From Pseudomonas monsensis (lineage in GTDB: Bacteria; Pseudomonadota; Gammaproteobacteria; Pseudomonadales; Pseudomonadaceae), in NCBI RefSeq assembly GCF_014268495.2, contig NZ_CP077087.1:6354896-6418895 (forward strand): DNA of 64,000 nucleotides, written 5' to 3'. The notes under the pieces are model-generated. The model searched no databases and was not told the origin of the DNA. It was given only the letters and a program-made list of their open reading frames with translations. This document shows, piece by piece, positions 17,932-27,523 of the stretch. Numbering within the stretch: the first letter of the stretch is position 1; the number at the start of each line of letters is the position of its first letter. Position numbers and translations under genes: made by a program.

Positions 17932-20775
17932 ATGACGCGCACCCATGAAATCCGCCCCGATCTGGACGAAGGCATCGACCGCAAGGTGCTCAGCCAACTG
18001 CGTGCGCGCTTTCTCAAACTCAATGCAGGTCGCCTGGGTCGCGCACTGGAGGGTCTGTCGACGCGCCAGCAAGGCGTACTGACGCTGTTGCCGCTGTTCT
18101 TCCACGTCAATCATCCGCTGCTGCCCGGCTATGTATCCGGCAGTACCCCGGCGGGCCTGTCCAACTACGAACCGGACGCCACTACCCTCGCCGAAGCCCA
18201 GCGCCTGACCCGCTCGTTCTCCTACAAGCCGCGCCATGGCAGCAACCCGCCACGGCCGATTCACGGGCTGTTCCTGATGGGCAGCCTGGGCACGCTGGCC
18301 CAGGCCGATCAGAGCGACATGGACGTGTGGGTCTGCCACGCGCCGGACCTGAGCGAAAGCGAATTGGCCGAGCTGAGCAAAAAATGTCAGCTATTGGAAA
18401 CCTGGGCCGCGAGCCAGGGCGCCGAAGCGCATTTCTTCCTGATTGACCCGGTGCGCTTCATAAAAGGCGAACGCGACACCCAACTGAGTTCCGAGAACTG
18501 CGGCAGCACTCAGCATTACCTGCTGCTGGACGAGTTTTATCGCACCGCGATCTGGCTGGCCGGGCGCACACCGATCTGGTGGCTGGTGCCGGTCTACGAG
18601 GAAAGCGCCTACGACCTTTACACCGACACGTTGTTGTCCAAGCGTTTTATCCGTGCCGACGAAACCCTCGACCTCGGTCACCTGGCGACGATTCCGCCGG
18701 GCGAGTTCATTGGCGCCGGGCTGTGGCAGCTGTTCAAGGGCATCGAGTCACCGTACAAGTCGGTGCTCAAACTGTTGCTGACCGAGGTTTATGCCAGCGA
18801 ACACCCCCATGTGCAGTGCCTGAGCCTGCGCTTCAAAAAAGCGGTGTTCGCCAACCAGCTGGATCTGGATGAGCTGGACCCGTACATGGTCGTGTACCGG
18901 CGTATCGAGGAATACCTCACCGCGCGCAACGAACCGGAGCGTCTGGAACTGGTGCGCCGCGCGCTGTACCTCAAGGTCAACCGCAAGCTCACCGGCAACA
19001 GCCGCAGCCAGGGCTGGCAACGCGCCCTGCTTGAACGGCTGGCCAGCGAATGGCATTGGGATCAGCGTCAACTGGCGCTGCTCGACAGCCGCAGCCAGTG
19101 GAAAGTCCGCCAGGTCAGCGCCGAACGCCGTGCCCTGGTCAACGAACTGAATTACAGCTATCGCTTCCTGACCCAGTTTGCCCGCACCGAGCAGACCGTC
19201 AGCCTGATCAACAAACGCGATCTCAACGTCCTCGGCCGCCGCCTGTACGCCGCGTTCGAGCGCAAGGCCGACAAGGTCGAGTTCATCAACCCCGGGATCG
19301 CTCCGGATCTGGCCGAAGACACCCTGACCCTGGTGCAGTCACGCAACAAGAAAGAACCGGGGCAAGCCCAGTGGGGCCTGTACAACGGCAGCCTCACCGC
19401 ACTGGAATGGGAGCACTTCGCGCCGATCAAGCGCAGCCGTGAATTGCTCGAACTGCTGACCTGGTGCCACCGCAACGGCGTGATCGACAGCAGCACCCGA
19501 CTGGCCCTGCATCCCGGCAGCAGCGACCTGAGCGAGTTCGAGCTGTTCAACCTGCTCGGCAGCCTGCAACAGTGCATCGCCCTGCCCTTGCCCACGGTGG
19601 CTGAAGCACCGTTGCTGCGTGCGGCAGTGCCGAGCGAAGTGCTGATTCTGGTCAACGTCGGCGTCGATCCGCTCAAGCATCACCGCGACCTGAATATTCT
19701 GATGACCACCGAGCGCACCGACTCGCTGAGCTACGCCGGGGTCCGGGAAAACCTCGTGCTGACCCTGGATCAGGTCACGCTCAACAGCTGGAACGAAGTG
19801 CTGGTCAACCGCTTCGACGGCCCGCACGCCCTGCTCGACTGCCTGCGCGACTACCTCAACAACCTGCCGCGCGGGCCGCTGCAGCCGTCGTTGAAAGTGC
19901 GCTGCTTCTGCCACAACCGCGCACAATTCATCGCCCGTCGCGTTGAAGAGATCGTCGATACCGCGCAAAACCTGCTGCTCAGTGAGTTGAATCATCGCTA
20001 CCTGATTCAGGTGCAGCAGCACTATCACGTACTCGAATTGGTCCCGGGCCAGGTCAACCACGTCGCCCTCGCCACCCTGCCGGCGTTGCTGGAGTACCTC
20101 GGCGAAGAACAACCGCGCTACAGCCCGCTGCACCTGGACCCGATGGCGTTGGAGGATCACGACCTCGCCCTGATCCTGCCAATGGGCCAGCCGGATTGCA
20201 TTCAGGTGTTCTACCGGATCAGCGAACAGCAGGCCGAGCTGTACGTGCTGGATGAATTCAACGCCCTGTGGCAACAGCATCTGCCGTATCACGACGAACA
20301 GAGCCTGCTGGTGCCATTACAGCGCTTCCTGCAGTCGATCCAGTACCGGCGCGAAGCCTTGCTGCCGATGGACGCCGCGCCTTCGGCCAGCCTCGACACT
20401 TTGTATTACCAGTTATTGCCGTCAGGCCCGGGAAAAGCCCGCCGCGTCGAACCACGACCAGCACCGCAAACGCCGGTCAACAAGCCGTTCTACGACGTGC
20501 AGGCGATTGTCGGCAAAGCCGCACCGGGGGAAGTGCAGGTCACTTTGTATTGCAATCAACGGGAATTCAGCGAGCTGGAACATGGCGACCAGCTGTTCAG
20601 CGTGGTCGCCCGGGAGATCGTCGAGCAGCGCCGCGAGAGCGAACGCTATCGCTGCTACATCACCGACCTGGACCTGTCGGGCCTGCTCGGTGATGCTCAG
20701 AGTTCAAGCAATTTGTATCTGCGCTACAAGGCCGACCTGGAGCGCGCCCTGAACGAGGCGCTCGAACAGGTCTGA
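17932..20775 (+). CDS. cyaA: class I adenylate cyclase
   Basis: 947 residues, slightly longer than the about 850 of E. coli CyaA. The catalytic N-terminal half has the nucleotidyltransferase pattern GSLGTLAQADQSDMDVWVC, with the two Asp in SDMD that bind metal. The C-terminal half (about 540-947) is the regulatory region that, in enterobacteria, responds to the glucose phosphotransferase system. The product makes cAMP for Vfr/CRP-type regulation. In most fluorescent pseudomonads cAMP levels are low, so the physiological use is less clear than in enterics. Confidence 0.93.
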   Translation: MTRTHEIRPDLDEGIDRKVLSQLRARFLKLNAGRLGRALEGLSTRQQGVLTLLPLFFHVNHPLLPGYVSGSTPAGLSNYEPDATTLAEAQRLTRSFSYKPRHGSNPPRPIHGLFLMGSLGTLAQADQSDMDVWVCHAPDLSESELAELSKKCQLLETWAASQGAEAHFFLIDPVRFIKGERDTQLSSENCGSTQHYLLLDEFYRTAIWLAGRTPIWWLVPVYEESAYDLYTDTLLSKRFIRADETLDLGHLATIPPGEFIGAGLWQLFKGIESPYKSVLKLLLTEVYASEHPHVQCLSLRFKKAVFANQLDLDELDPYMVVYRRIEEYLTARNEPERLELVRRALYLKVNRKLTGNSRSQGWQRALLERLASEWHWDQRQLALLDSRSQWKVRQVSAERRALVNELNYSYRFLTQFARTEQTVSLINKRDLNVLGRRLYAAFERKADKVEFINPGIAPDLAEDTLTLVQSRNKKEPGQAQWGLYNGSLTALEWEHFAPIKRSRELLELLTWCHRNGVIDSSTRLALHPGSSDLSEFELFNLLGSLQQCIALPLPTVAEAPLLRAAVPSEVLILVNVGVDPLKHHRDLNILMTTERTDSLSYAGVRENLVLTLDQVTLNSWNEVLVNRFDGPHALLDCLRDYLNNLPRGPLQPSLKVRCFCHNRAQFIARRVEEIVDTAQNLLLSELNHRYLIQVQQHYHVLELVPGQVNHVALATLPALLEYLGEEQPRYSPLHLDPMALEDHDLALILPMGQPDCIQVFYRISEQQAELYVLDEFNALWQQHLPYHDEQSLLVPLQRFLQSIQYRREALLPMDAAPSASLDTLYYQLLPSGPGKARRVEPRPAPQTPVNKPFYDVQAIVGKAAPGEVQVTLYCNQREFSELEHGDQLFSVVAREIVEQRRESERYRCYITDLDLSGLLGDAQSSSNLYLRYKADLERALNEALEQV

Positions 20776-20782
20776 GGCGGGG

Positions 20783-21193
20783 TCATTCGCGGAAATCACC
20801 GCCGTTGGCCGGCTGCGATTCGACTTCCAGCAAGGTCAGTTTCAGGGTCTTGCCGCCGGGAGCCGGCCAGTCGATGTGCTGACCGACCTTCAGGCCCAGC
20901 AGCGCGCTGCCGACCGGTGCCAGAATCGAGATCTTGCCTTCGTCGGCGTTGGCATCCTTGGGATAGACCAGCGTCAGGTGATAGTCCTTGCCACTGCCTT
21001 CTTCGCGGCAATGCACGCGGGAATTCATCGTCACGACATCGGCGGGCACTTCTTCGTGGCCGACCACGGTATCGGCGCGGTCCAGTTCGGTTTGCAGCGC
21101 GATCACGCCCGGCAGCGTGTCATCCAGGCTGTCGATCAGGCGCTCCAGACGTTGCACGTCCAGACGGGTAAGGGTGATGGAAGGTGCGGTCAT
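20783..21193 (-). CDS. rnk: Rnk, nucleoside diphosphate kinase regulator
   Basis: 136 residues from ATG 21193 (MTAPSITLTRLDVQRLERLI). The C-terminal part (about 50-130) is the GreA/GreB-like C-terminal domain (GKISILAPVGSALLGLKVG), and the N-terminal coiled coil is short, as in Rnk and unlike GreA. Rnk binds RNA polymerase and alters nucleoside diphosphate kinase and other levels. It is convergent with cyaA, 7 bp apart. Confidence 0.92.
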   Translation of the reverse strand: MTAPSITLTRLDVQRLERLIDSLDDTLPGVIALQTELDRADTVVGHEEVPADVVTMNSRVHCREEGSGKDYHLTLVYPKDANADEGKISILAPVGSALLGLKVGQHIDWPAPGGKTLKLTLLEVESQPANGGDFRE

Positions 21194-21232
21194 GATCCGG
21201 GCAGACTCCTTTCTTCTGCACACAAAAAAAGC

Positions 21233-21260
21233 AAAACCCCGCCAAAAAAGACGGGGTTTT
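21233..21260 (-). terminator. rho-independent terminator after the cyaY-DUF1289 pair
   Basis: The stem AAAACCCCG/CGGGGTTTT with an A-rich loop is followed on the minus strand by a T-run. It lies about 100 bp past the DUF1289 stop and ahead of rnk. Confidence 0.85.
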
Positions 21261-21359
21261 CACCAGGCCTCGATGGGTTGAGGCGTGTCCGGACACTATC
21301 ACAGCTCAAAAAATATACAAGTCACCCGATTTTGATCCGGCAAGAACCCCTGTAGCGAA

Positions 21360-21578
21360 TCAACTCAGGGATTTTCGTGCGGCAGCCTGCTGGCAGATGA
21401 CCCGACGGCGCTGATCATCCGCCGAGCGCCATTCGCGAATATCCTCGACATGGCGGAAGCAGCCGAGACAAACCTTCTGTTCATCAAGCCGGCACACACC
21501 GCTGCACGGCGAAGGTACCGCCGGGCTGATGTTGCTGTAGAGCGGTTTGGGCGGACGAACAGGAGCAGTGTCAGTCAC
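21360..21578 (-). CDS. DUF1289 small cysteine-rich protein
   Basis: 72 residues starting at GTG 21578, just after the cyaY stop with a GAAGG ribosome site inside cyaY. The family pattern is intact: PCSGVCRLDEQKVCLGCFRH, whose four cysteines probably bind zinc or an iron-sulfur group, followed by REWRSADDQRRR. Function is unknown. Coupling to cyaY suggests an iron-sulfur connection, but that is inference. Confidence 0.88.
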   Translation of the reverse strand: MTDTAPVRPPKPLYSNISPAVPSPCSGVCRLDEQKVCLGCFRHVEDIREWRSADDQRRRVICQQAAARKSLS

Positions 21579-21582
21579 GGAA

Positions 21583-21915
21583 TCACAGACCTTCGAAGTC
21601 GAATTCAGCGCCAGCCTGCTGCTTGACGATGCGCTCGAGCATCTCGCCCAACTGCTCTTCGCTCTTGTCGCACATCCAGCGCTCGCTCTCTTCGTCGTAG
21701 TCGAAGTGGAAACCACCGGACACCGCCGCCAGCCACAACTGACGCAGGGGCTCCTGACGACTGAAGATCAGTTGCGAGCCGTTTTCGAACTTGACGGTCA
21801 AGACACCTGCCGAGCTTTCCAGGTCGATATCCAGGTCGCTGTCATCAAAGATATCTTCCAGCGTCTGCTGGGTAGCATCGACCAGATCGTGGAAACGGGC
21901 TTCGGACAAACTCAT
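21583..21915 (-). CDS. cyaY: CyaY, bacterial frataxin
   Basis: 110 residues from ATG 21915 (MSLSEARFHDLVDATQQTLE). The acidic first helix and loop (DIFDDSDLDIDLE) form the iron-binding ridge of frataxins, and the sheet contains QLWLAAVSGGFHFDY. CyaY binds ferrous iron and IscS and regulates iron-sulfur cluster assembly. It is divergent from lptM-lysA, as in many gamma-proteobacteria. Confidence 0.94.
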   Translation of the reverse strand: MSLSEARFHDLVDATQQTLEDIFDDSDLDIDLESSAGVLTVKFENGSQLIFSRQEPLRQLWLAAVSGGFHFDYDEESERWMCDKSEEQLGEMLERIVKQQAGAEFDFEGL

Positions 21916-22029
21916 TGTGGCAACCTCAAAAAATGTCTGATCAGGCTCAAGCGCCGAAAGATACGGACGCTGCCGGCCGATTGCAAAGGATAACGACCAA
22001 GCACCGTTTCCCATCCAGCACTGGCCCCT

Positions 22030-22117
22030 GTGGGAGCGAGCTTGCTCGCGAAAGCGGTGTGTCAGCCAGCAAACATATCGAATGTACCGGCCTCTTCGCG
22101 AGCAAGCTCGCTCCCAC
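22030..22117. repeat. REPIN (CGAGCTTGCTCG variant)
   Basis: GTGGGAGCGAGCTTGCTCGC and its reverse complement face each other in the cyaY-lptM gap. The same variant is at 57137-57227. Confidence 0.88.
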
Positions 22118-22240
22118 AGGAATTACCTGTATCCAACCGGTATCCAGAGAGCCCCGCCGGACGGGAAGTCCCTCGCATAGGCAAGCTGCCGGGTGGCCGG
22201 TATACTCCGGCGCAATTAACGCATTTTCAAGGATTTCGCC

Positions 22241-22414
22241 ATGAAGCGCCTGATCTCTTCCCTTGCTGCGCTCGTCGCGGTTGCCTGCCTCGTTTCGGCC
22301 TGTGGTCAAAAAGGCCCGCTGTACCTGCCGGATGACGATCAGGACCCGGCCGAACAAGCCCAGTCTTCGCAAAAGCAACCGGTTTCCAAAGCACACAAGC
22401 ACGACGTTTACTAA
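22241..22414 (+). CDS. lptM: LptM (YifL-like) small lipoprotein
   Basis: 57 residues. The signal ends in LVSACGQKGPLYLP: the lipidated Cys20 is followed directly by GQKGPLYLP, the invariant block of this family. In E. coli LptM (YifL) joins LptD/BamA and helps mature the LPS translocon in the outer membrane. It is first in the operon lptM-lysA-dapF-DUF484-xerC-HAD, 9 bp before lysA. Confidence 0.93.
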   Translation: MKRLISSLAALVAVACLVSACGQKGPLYLPDDDQDPAEQAQSSQKQPVSKAHKHDVY

Positions 22415-22423
22415 GGGATCGCC

Positions 22424-23671
22424 ATGGACGCTTTTAATTACCGTGGCGGGGAGCTGTTCGCGGAAGGTGTGGCTCTGTCCGCCATCGCCGACCGTTTCGG
22501 CACGCCCACCTACGTTTATTCGCGAGCACACATTGAAGCCCAGTATCTGGCCTTCGCCGATGCGCTGGCCGGCATGCCGCACCTGGTTTGCTTTGCCGTC
22601 AAAGCCAACTCCAACCTCGGCGTTCTGAATGTCCTGGCCCGTCTCGGCGCCGGTTTCGACATCGTCTCTCGTGGTGAACTGGAGCGCGTGCTCGCCGCAG
22701 GTGGAAGCCCTGACAAGATCGTCTTCTCCGGTGTCGGCAAGACCCGTGACGACATGCGCCGTGCGCTGGAAGTCGGCGTGCACTGCTTCAACGTCGAATC
22801 CACTGACGAGCTGGAACGCCTGCAAGTGGTCGCCGCCGAGCTCGGCGTTCGCGCCCCGGTTTCGTTGCGCGTGAACCCGGACGTCGATGCCGGCACCCAC
22901 CCGTACATTTCCACCGGTCTCAAAGAGAACAAGTTCGGCATCGCCATTGCCGACGCCGAAGACGTGTACGTGCGCGCTGCGCACCTGCCGAACCTGGAAG
23001 TGATCGGCGTCGATTGCCACATCGGTTCGCAACTGACCACCCTGCCACCGTTCCTCGATGCCCTCGACCGCCTGCTGGATCTGGTCGATCGTCTCGGCGA
23101 CTGCGGCATCCACCTGCGCCACATTGATCTCGGTGGCGGTTTGGGCGTGCGTTATCGCGATGAAGAGCCGCCATTGGCCGGCGACTACATCAAGGCTGTG
23201 CGCGAGCGTCTGAGCGGCCGTGATCTGGGACTGGTGTTCGAGCCGGGCCGCTTCATCGTCGCCAACGCCGGCGTGCTGCTGACCCAGGTCGAGTACCTCA
23301 AGCACACCGAACACAAGGATTTCGCCATCGTCGACGCGGCGATGAACGACCTGATCCGCCCGGCGCTGTACCAGGCGTGGATGGACGTCACCGCGGTCAA
23401 GCCGCGTGATACCGCCGCACGCAAGTACGACATTGTCGGCCCGATCTGCGAAACCGGTGATTTCCTCGCCAAGGACCGTGAACTGGCACTGGAAGAAGGC
23501 GACCTGCTGACCGTGCATTCCGCCGGTGCCTACGGTTTCGTGATGAGTTCCAACTACAACACCCGCGGCCGTGCTGCCGAGGTGCTGGTAGACGGTGATC
23601 AGGTTTTTGAAGTGCGCCGCCGCGAAACCGTGGCCGAGCTGTTTGCCGGCGAAAGCCTGCTGCCGGAGTAA
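22424..23671 (+). CDS. lysA: diaminopimelate decarboxylase
   Basis: 415 residues. The PLP-binding Lys60 lies in FAVKANSN, and the second active-site motif GPICETGDFLA supplies the cysteine from the partner subunit. It removes the carboxyl group of meso-diaminopimelate to give lysine, the last step of lysine synthesis. It is followed 3 bp later by dapF, which makes its substrate. Confidence 0.96.
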   Translation: MDAFNYRGGELFAEGVALSAIADRFGTPTYVYSRAHIEAQYLAFADALAGMPHLVCFAVKANSNLGVLNVLARLGAGFDIVSRGELERVLAAGGSPDKIVFSGVGKTRDDMRRALEVGVHCFNVESTDELERLQVVAAELGVRAPVSLRVNPDVDAGTHPYISTGLKENKFGIAIADAEDVYVRAAHLPNLEVIGVDCHIGSQLTTLPPFLDALDRLLDLVDRLGDCGIHLRHIDLGGGLGVRYRDEEPPLAGDYIKAVRERLSGRDLGLVFEPGRFIVANAGVLLTQVEYLKHTEHKDFAIVDAAMNDLIRPALYQAWMDVTAVKPRDTAARKYDIVGPICETGDFLAKDRELALEEGDLLTVHSAGAYGFVMSSNYNTRGRAAEVLVDGDQVFEVRRRETVAELFAGESLLPE

Positions 23672-23674
23672 CCC

Positions 23675-24505
23675 ATGCTGCTGCGTTTTACCAAAATGCA
23701 TGGCCTGGGCAATGATTTCATGGTTCTCGACCTGGTCAGCCAGCACGCGCATATTCAGCCCAAGCACGCCAAGCAATGGGGCGACCGGCACACCGGTATC
23801 GGTTTCGACCAGTTGCTGATCGTTGAAGCGCCGAGCAACCCGGACGTGGATTTCCGTTACCGGATCTTCAACTCCGATGGCTCGGAAGTGGAACAGTGCG
23901 GCAACGGTGCGCGCTGCTTCGCGCGCTTCGTGCTGGACAAGCGTCTGACAGCGAAACGGCAGATCCGCGTCGAGACCAAGGGTGGCATCATCGAACTGGA
24001 CGTGCGTAACGACGGCCAGATCGGCGTCAACATGGGCGCGCCGCGCCTGGTGCCAGCGGACATTCCGTTCGAAGCGCCAGCGCAGGCGACCAGCTATCAG
24101 CTGGAAGTCGACGGCACCACGGTCGAACTGGCCGCCGTGTCGATGGGCAACCCCCATGCCGTGCTGCGTGTGCAGGACATCAACAGTGCACCGGTGCATG
24201 AGCTGGGACCGAAAATCGAACACCATCCGCGCTTCCCGGCGCGGGTCAATGTCGGTTTCCTCCAGGTCATCGACCGCAACCGTGCGCAACTGCGCGTCTG
24301 GGAACGCGGCGCCGGGGAAACCCAGGCCTGTGGTACTGGCGCTTGCGCTGCGGCTGTCGCGGCAATCAGTCAGGGGTGGATGGATTCGCCGCTGTTGATC
24401 GACCTGCCCGGCGGGCGTCTGTCCATTGAATGGGCAGGCCCTGGCCAACCGGTGCTGATGACCGGTCCGGCAGTGCGTGTATACGAAGGACAAGTGCGTC
24501 TTTGA
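23675..24505 (+). CDS. dapF: diaminopimelate epimerase
   Basis: 276 residues with both catalytic cysteines in their conserved blocks: EQCGNGARC (Cys75) and ACGTGACAAAVAA in the C-terminal half. The enzyme interconverts LL- and meso-diaminopimelate for lysine and peptidoglycan. It is tightly packed between lysA and the DUF484 gene. Confidence 0.96.
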   Translation: MLLRFTKMHGLGNDFMVLDLVSQHAHIQPKHAKQWGDRHTGIGFDQLLIVEAPSNPDVDFRYRIFNSDGSEVEQCGNGARCFARFVLDKRLTAKRQIRVETKGGIIELDVRNDGQIGVNMGAPRLVPADIPFEAPAQATSYQLEVDGTTVELAAVSMGNPHAVLRVQDINSAPVHELGPKIEHHPRFPARVNVGFLQVIDRNRAQLRVWERGAGETQACGTGACAAAVAAISQGWMDSPLLIDLPGGRLSIEWAGPGQPVLMTGPAVRVYEGQVRL

Positions 24506-24518
24506 GTGAACAGAAGCC

Positions 24519-25244
24519 ATGACCGATAAGCCTCAGGTACCCGCCCGACAGTCCGACGAATCAGCGTCCGAGAGCCTGGAGGCGGCAGCGGTTGCCGCGT
24601 ACCTGGAGGCTCATCCGGACTTCTTCGTCGAGCACGAAGAACTGCTGCCGGCAATGCGCATTCCCCACCGACGCGGTGACACCGTATCGCTGGTCGAACG
24701 GCAGATGACCATTCTGCGCGACCGCAACATCGAGATGCGTCATCGCCTCTCGCAGTTGATGGACGTGGCCCGCGACAACGATCGCCTGTTCGACAAGACC
24801 CGCCGCCTGATCCTGTCCCTGATGGATGCGGCCAGCCTCGAAGACGTGGTGATCAGCGTTGAAGACAGCCTGCGCCAGGACTTCCAGGTGCCTTTTGTCA
24901 GCCTGATCCTGCTGGGTGACAACCCGGCCCCGGTCGGCCGCTGGGTCACCCACGCCGACGCGCAAACCGCGATCGGCGGCCTGCTCACCGAAGGCAAAAG
25001 CGTCAGCGGCACCCTGCGTGAACATGAGCTGGACTTCCTGTTCGGCGAGGAGCAGCGCAAGCAAATCGGCTCCACCGCCGTCGTTGCCATCAGCCATCAA
25101 GGCATCCACGGAATTCTGGCGATCGCCAGCCGCGATCCGCAGCACTACAAGAGTTCGGTCGGCACGCTGTTCCTCAGCTACATCGCCGAAGTCATGGGCC
25201 GCGTGCTGCCACGGGTCAATAGCTCCCTGCGCTCGGTACGCTGA
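24519..25244 (+). CDS. DUF484 (GAF-like) protein
   Basis: 241 residues matching DUF484, whose core is a GAF-like fold. The start YLEAHPDFFVEHEELLPAMR is the family hallmark, followed by a coiled coil (about 60-110) and a GAF domain. The gene is always found just upstream of xerC. The product is thought to be a regulatory or scaffold protein; the ligand is unknown. Confidence 0.92.
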   Translation: MTDKPQVPARQSDESASESLEAAAVAAYLEAHPDFFVEHEELLPAMRIPHRRGDTVSLVERQMTILRDRNIEMRHRLSQLMDVARDNDRLFDKTRRLILSLMDAASLEDVVISVEDSLRQDFQVPFVSLILLGDNPAPVGRWVTHADAQTAIGGLLTEGKSVSGTLREHELDFLFGEEQRKQIGSTAVVAISHQGIHGILAIASRDPQHYKSSVGTLFLSYIAEVMGRVLPRVNSSLRSVR

Positions 25245-25246
25245 AC

Positions 25247-26146
25247 ATGGAACGACAACTGGACGCTTACTGCGAACACCTGCGCAGTGAGCGACAGGTG
25301 TCACCGCACACCCTGTCGGCCTACCGCCGCGACCTCGATAAAGTCCTCGGCTGGTGCATCAAGCAGAACGTCGGCAGTTGGGCCGCACTGGATATCCAGC
25401 GCCTGCGCAGCCTGATCGCCCGCCTGCATGCCCAGGGCCAGTCCTCACGCAGCCTCGCCCGCTTGCTCTCGGCAGTGCGCGGGCTCTATCACTATCTCAA
25501 TCGCGAAGGCCTCTGCGACCACGACCCGGCGACAGGTCTGGCGCCACCAAAAGGCGAACGGCGGCTGCCGAAAACCCTCGATACCGACCGTGCGTTGCAG
25601 CTACTGGAAGGTGCGGTCGAGGATGATTTTCTCGCCCGCCGCGATCAAGCCATTCTTGAGCTGTTCTATTCCTCCGGCCTGCGCCTGTCCGAACTGACCG
25701 GACTCAACCTCGATCAACTCGACCTCGCCGACGGCATGGTTCAGGTGCTCGGCAAGGGCAGCAAGACCCGCCTCCTGCCGATCGGCAAAAAGGCCCGCGA
25801 AGCGCTGGAACAATGGCTACCGTTGCGGGCCATGACCAACCCGGCCGACGACGCCGTATTCGTCAGCCAGCAAGGCCGGCGCCTCGGCCCACGGGCGATT
25901 CAGGTGCGGGTCAAACTGGCCGGCGAGCGCGAACTGGGGCAGAACCTGCACCCGCACATGCTGCGGCACTCCTTCGCCAGCCACTTGCTGGAATCCTCGC
26001 AGGACCTGCGCGCGGTGCAGGAACTGCTCGGCCACTCGGACATCAAGACCACGCAGATCTACACCCACCTGGACTTCCAGCACCTGGCGGCGGTCTACGA
26101 CAGCGCCCACCCACGGGCCAAACGCAGCAAAGGCGACGATTCATGA
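25247..26146 (+). CDS. xerC: XerC tyrosine recombinase
   Basis: 299 residues. The N-terminal SAM-like core-binding domain is followed by the catalytic domain with all six residues visible: Arg in SGLRLSEL, Lys in GKGSKTR, HxxR in HMLRHSFA, His in LGHSDIKTT and the nucleophile Tyr in IYTHL. XerC/XerD resolve chromosome dimers at dif. It overlaps the next gene by 4 bp (ATGA). Confidence 0.96.
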   Translation: MERQLDAYCEHLRSERQVSPHTLSAYRRDLDKVLGWCIKQNVGSWAALDIQRLRSLIARLHAQGQSSRSLARLLSAVRGLYHYLNREGLCDHDPATGLAPPKGERRLPKTLDTDRALQLLEGAVEDDFLARRDQAILELFYSSGLRLSELTGLNLDQLDLADGMVQVLGKGSKTRLLPIGKKAREALEQWLPLRAMTNPADDAVFVSQQGRRLGPRAIQVRVKLAGERELGQNLHPHMLRHSFASHLLESSQDLRAVQELLGHSDIKTTQIYTHLDFQHLAAVYDSAHPRAKRSKGDDS

Positions 26147-26847
26147 ACATCCAGTTGATCACCTTCGACCTCGACGACACTCTGTGGGACACCGCCCCGG
26201 TGATCGTCAGCGCCGAAGCGGTATTGCGCGAGTGGCTGAGCGAACACGCACCGAATCTGGGCACGGTGCCGGTGGAACATCTGTGGGCGATTCGCGAGCG
26301 GGTGCTGGCTAATGAGCCGGGACTCAAACACCGCATCAGCGCATTGCGTCGGCGGGTGTTGTTCCATGCGCTGGAGGACGCGGGTTACGCCCATGGCGAA
26401 GCTTCCGATCTGGCGGACAAGAGCTTTGAAGTGTTCCTGCATGCGCGGCACCAGATCACGGTGTTTCCCGAAGTCGAACCGACCCTGGAAATCCTCGCCA
26501 ACCACTACGCGCTTGGCGTGGTCACCAATGGCAATGCCGATGTGCGTCGGCTGGGGCTGGCGGACTACTTCAAGTTTGCGTTGTGCGCCGAAGACATCGG
26601 CATCGCCAAACCGGATGCACGGCTGTTCCACGAGGCCTTGCAGCGCGGCGGCGTGAGCGCTGACGTGGCGGTGCACATTGGCGATCATCCGGGCGATGAC
26701 ATCGCCGGGGCGCAGCAAGCGGGCATGCGCGCGATCTGGTACAACCCGGCGGGCAAGGTCTGGGAAGCCGAGCGCCTGCCGGATGCCGAGATCCGCAGCC
26801 TGACTGACCTGCCAGCCGTTCTCGCACGCTGGAATGCCAAGGCCTGA
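26143..26847 (+). CDS. HAD-superfamily phosphatase (YjjG/YigB-like)
   Basis: 234 residues from ATG 26143, overlapping the xerC stop. The nucleophile motif I is FDLDDTLWDT (Asp9 and Asp11), motif II is VVTNGNA, and motif IV is HIGDHPGDD. The cap between motifs I and II is helical. Close relatives are YigB (FMN phosphatase) downstream of xerC in E. coli; activity on FMN is likely but not proven. Confidence 0.92.
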   Translation: MNIQLITFDLDDTLWDTAPVIVSAEAVLREWLSEHAPNLGTVPVEHLWAIRERVLANEPGLKHRISALRRRVLFHALEDAGYAHGEASDLADKSFEVFLHARHQITVFPEVEPTLEILANHYALGVVTNGNADVRRLGLADYFKFALCAEDIGIAKPDARLFHEALQRGGVSADVAVHIGDHPGDDIAGAQQAGMRAIWYNPAGKVWEAERLPDAEIRSLTDLPAVLARWNAKA

Positions 26848-26869
26848 CAAAAATCCCTGTGGAAGCCAT

Positions 26870-27000
26870 GTGGCGAGGGGATTTATCCCCGATGGGCTGC
26901 GAAGCAGCTCCAAATGCAGCGCATCGTGCTTTCCTGACACTCCGCGTAAGCTGACTTTACGACTGCTTTGCAGCCGATCGGGGATAAATCCCCTCGCCAC
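26870..27000. repeat. REPIN-like inverted pair, GTGGCGAGGGGATTTATCCC type
   Basis: The same inverted pair as at 1811-1915, with a spacer carrying another gctgcgaagcagc-type hairpin. Confidence 0.85.
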
Positions 27001-27043
27001 ACAGGCCTCTCTTATAGGGCGCCCCTGTTTATTCCATGCATGA

Positions 27044-27072
27044 AAAAGCCCGCAGCGACGGCGGGCTTTTTC
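27044..27072. terminator. bidirectional rho-independent terminator
   Basis: The stem AAAAAGCCCGC/GCGGGCTTTTT separates the convergent HAD gene and sutA and serves both. Confidence 0.92.
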
Positions 27073-27091
27073 AGCAAGCAAGCGGCACGCC

Positions 27092-27421
27092 TCAGATAGG
27101 GCGGCTACCGTACTTGTTGTCCGGCTTCTTGGGCGGATCGGCGACCACGTTGGCCTCGACTTCCTGCACCTTGCCGCCGCGCGCAAGGAACTCTTCCATG
27201 GCCTTGGCCAGGGCGTCGCGCTCCTTGTTCTTGGCTTCGATGCTCGGCAATTCGTCTACCGACACCGCAGCCTTGGCTTTGCCTTTGGCAGCCGGGACCG
27301 GCGTATCGTCACCGCCATCGTCTTCAGCAACGTCTTCCGCTGTTGCTCCTTCCAGACCATCCTCGGCCTCGTCTTCGTCGCCTACTTCGAGGTCGTCGTT
27401 TTCCAGATCATCGTCGCTCAT
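27092..27421 (-). CDS. sutA: SutA, slow-growth RNA polymerase-binding regulator
   Basis: 109 residues. A long disordered acidic N terminus (MSDDDLENDDLEVGDEDEAE) is followed by a helix (KERDALAKAMEEFLARGG) and a Lys/Pro/Asp-rich tail ending YGSRPI. This layout matches SutA of P. aeruginosa, which binds RNA polymerase and raises rRNA and housekeeping transcription in slow growth. It is monocistronic. Confidence 0.9.
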   Translation of the reverse strand: MSDDDLENDDLEVGDEDEAEDGLEGATAEDVAEDDGGDDTPVPAAKGKAKAAVSVDELPSIEAKNKERDALAKAMEEFLARGGKVQEVEANVVADPPKKPDNKYGSRPI

Positions 27422-27523
27422 GTTCTACCTCATGACTTGCGAAAAGCAGATTAGTTATAGACCAGCTTTGGCAACTGTCGAAAGTCGCCGTAAAAAAATC
27501 GGTAACCGCTGATGACCAACGGT

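Noticed and set aside
21947..24520. 857-codon minus-strand frame across lptM, lysA and dapF
   Set aside because: The plus strand encodes three clear enzymes with intact catalytic motifs; the frame is a composition artefact.
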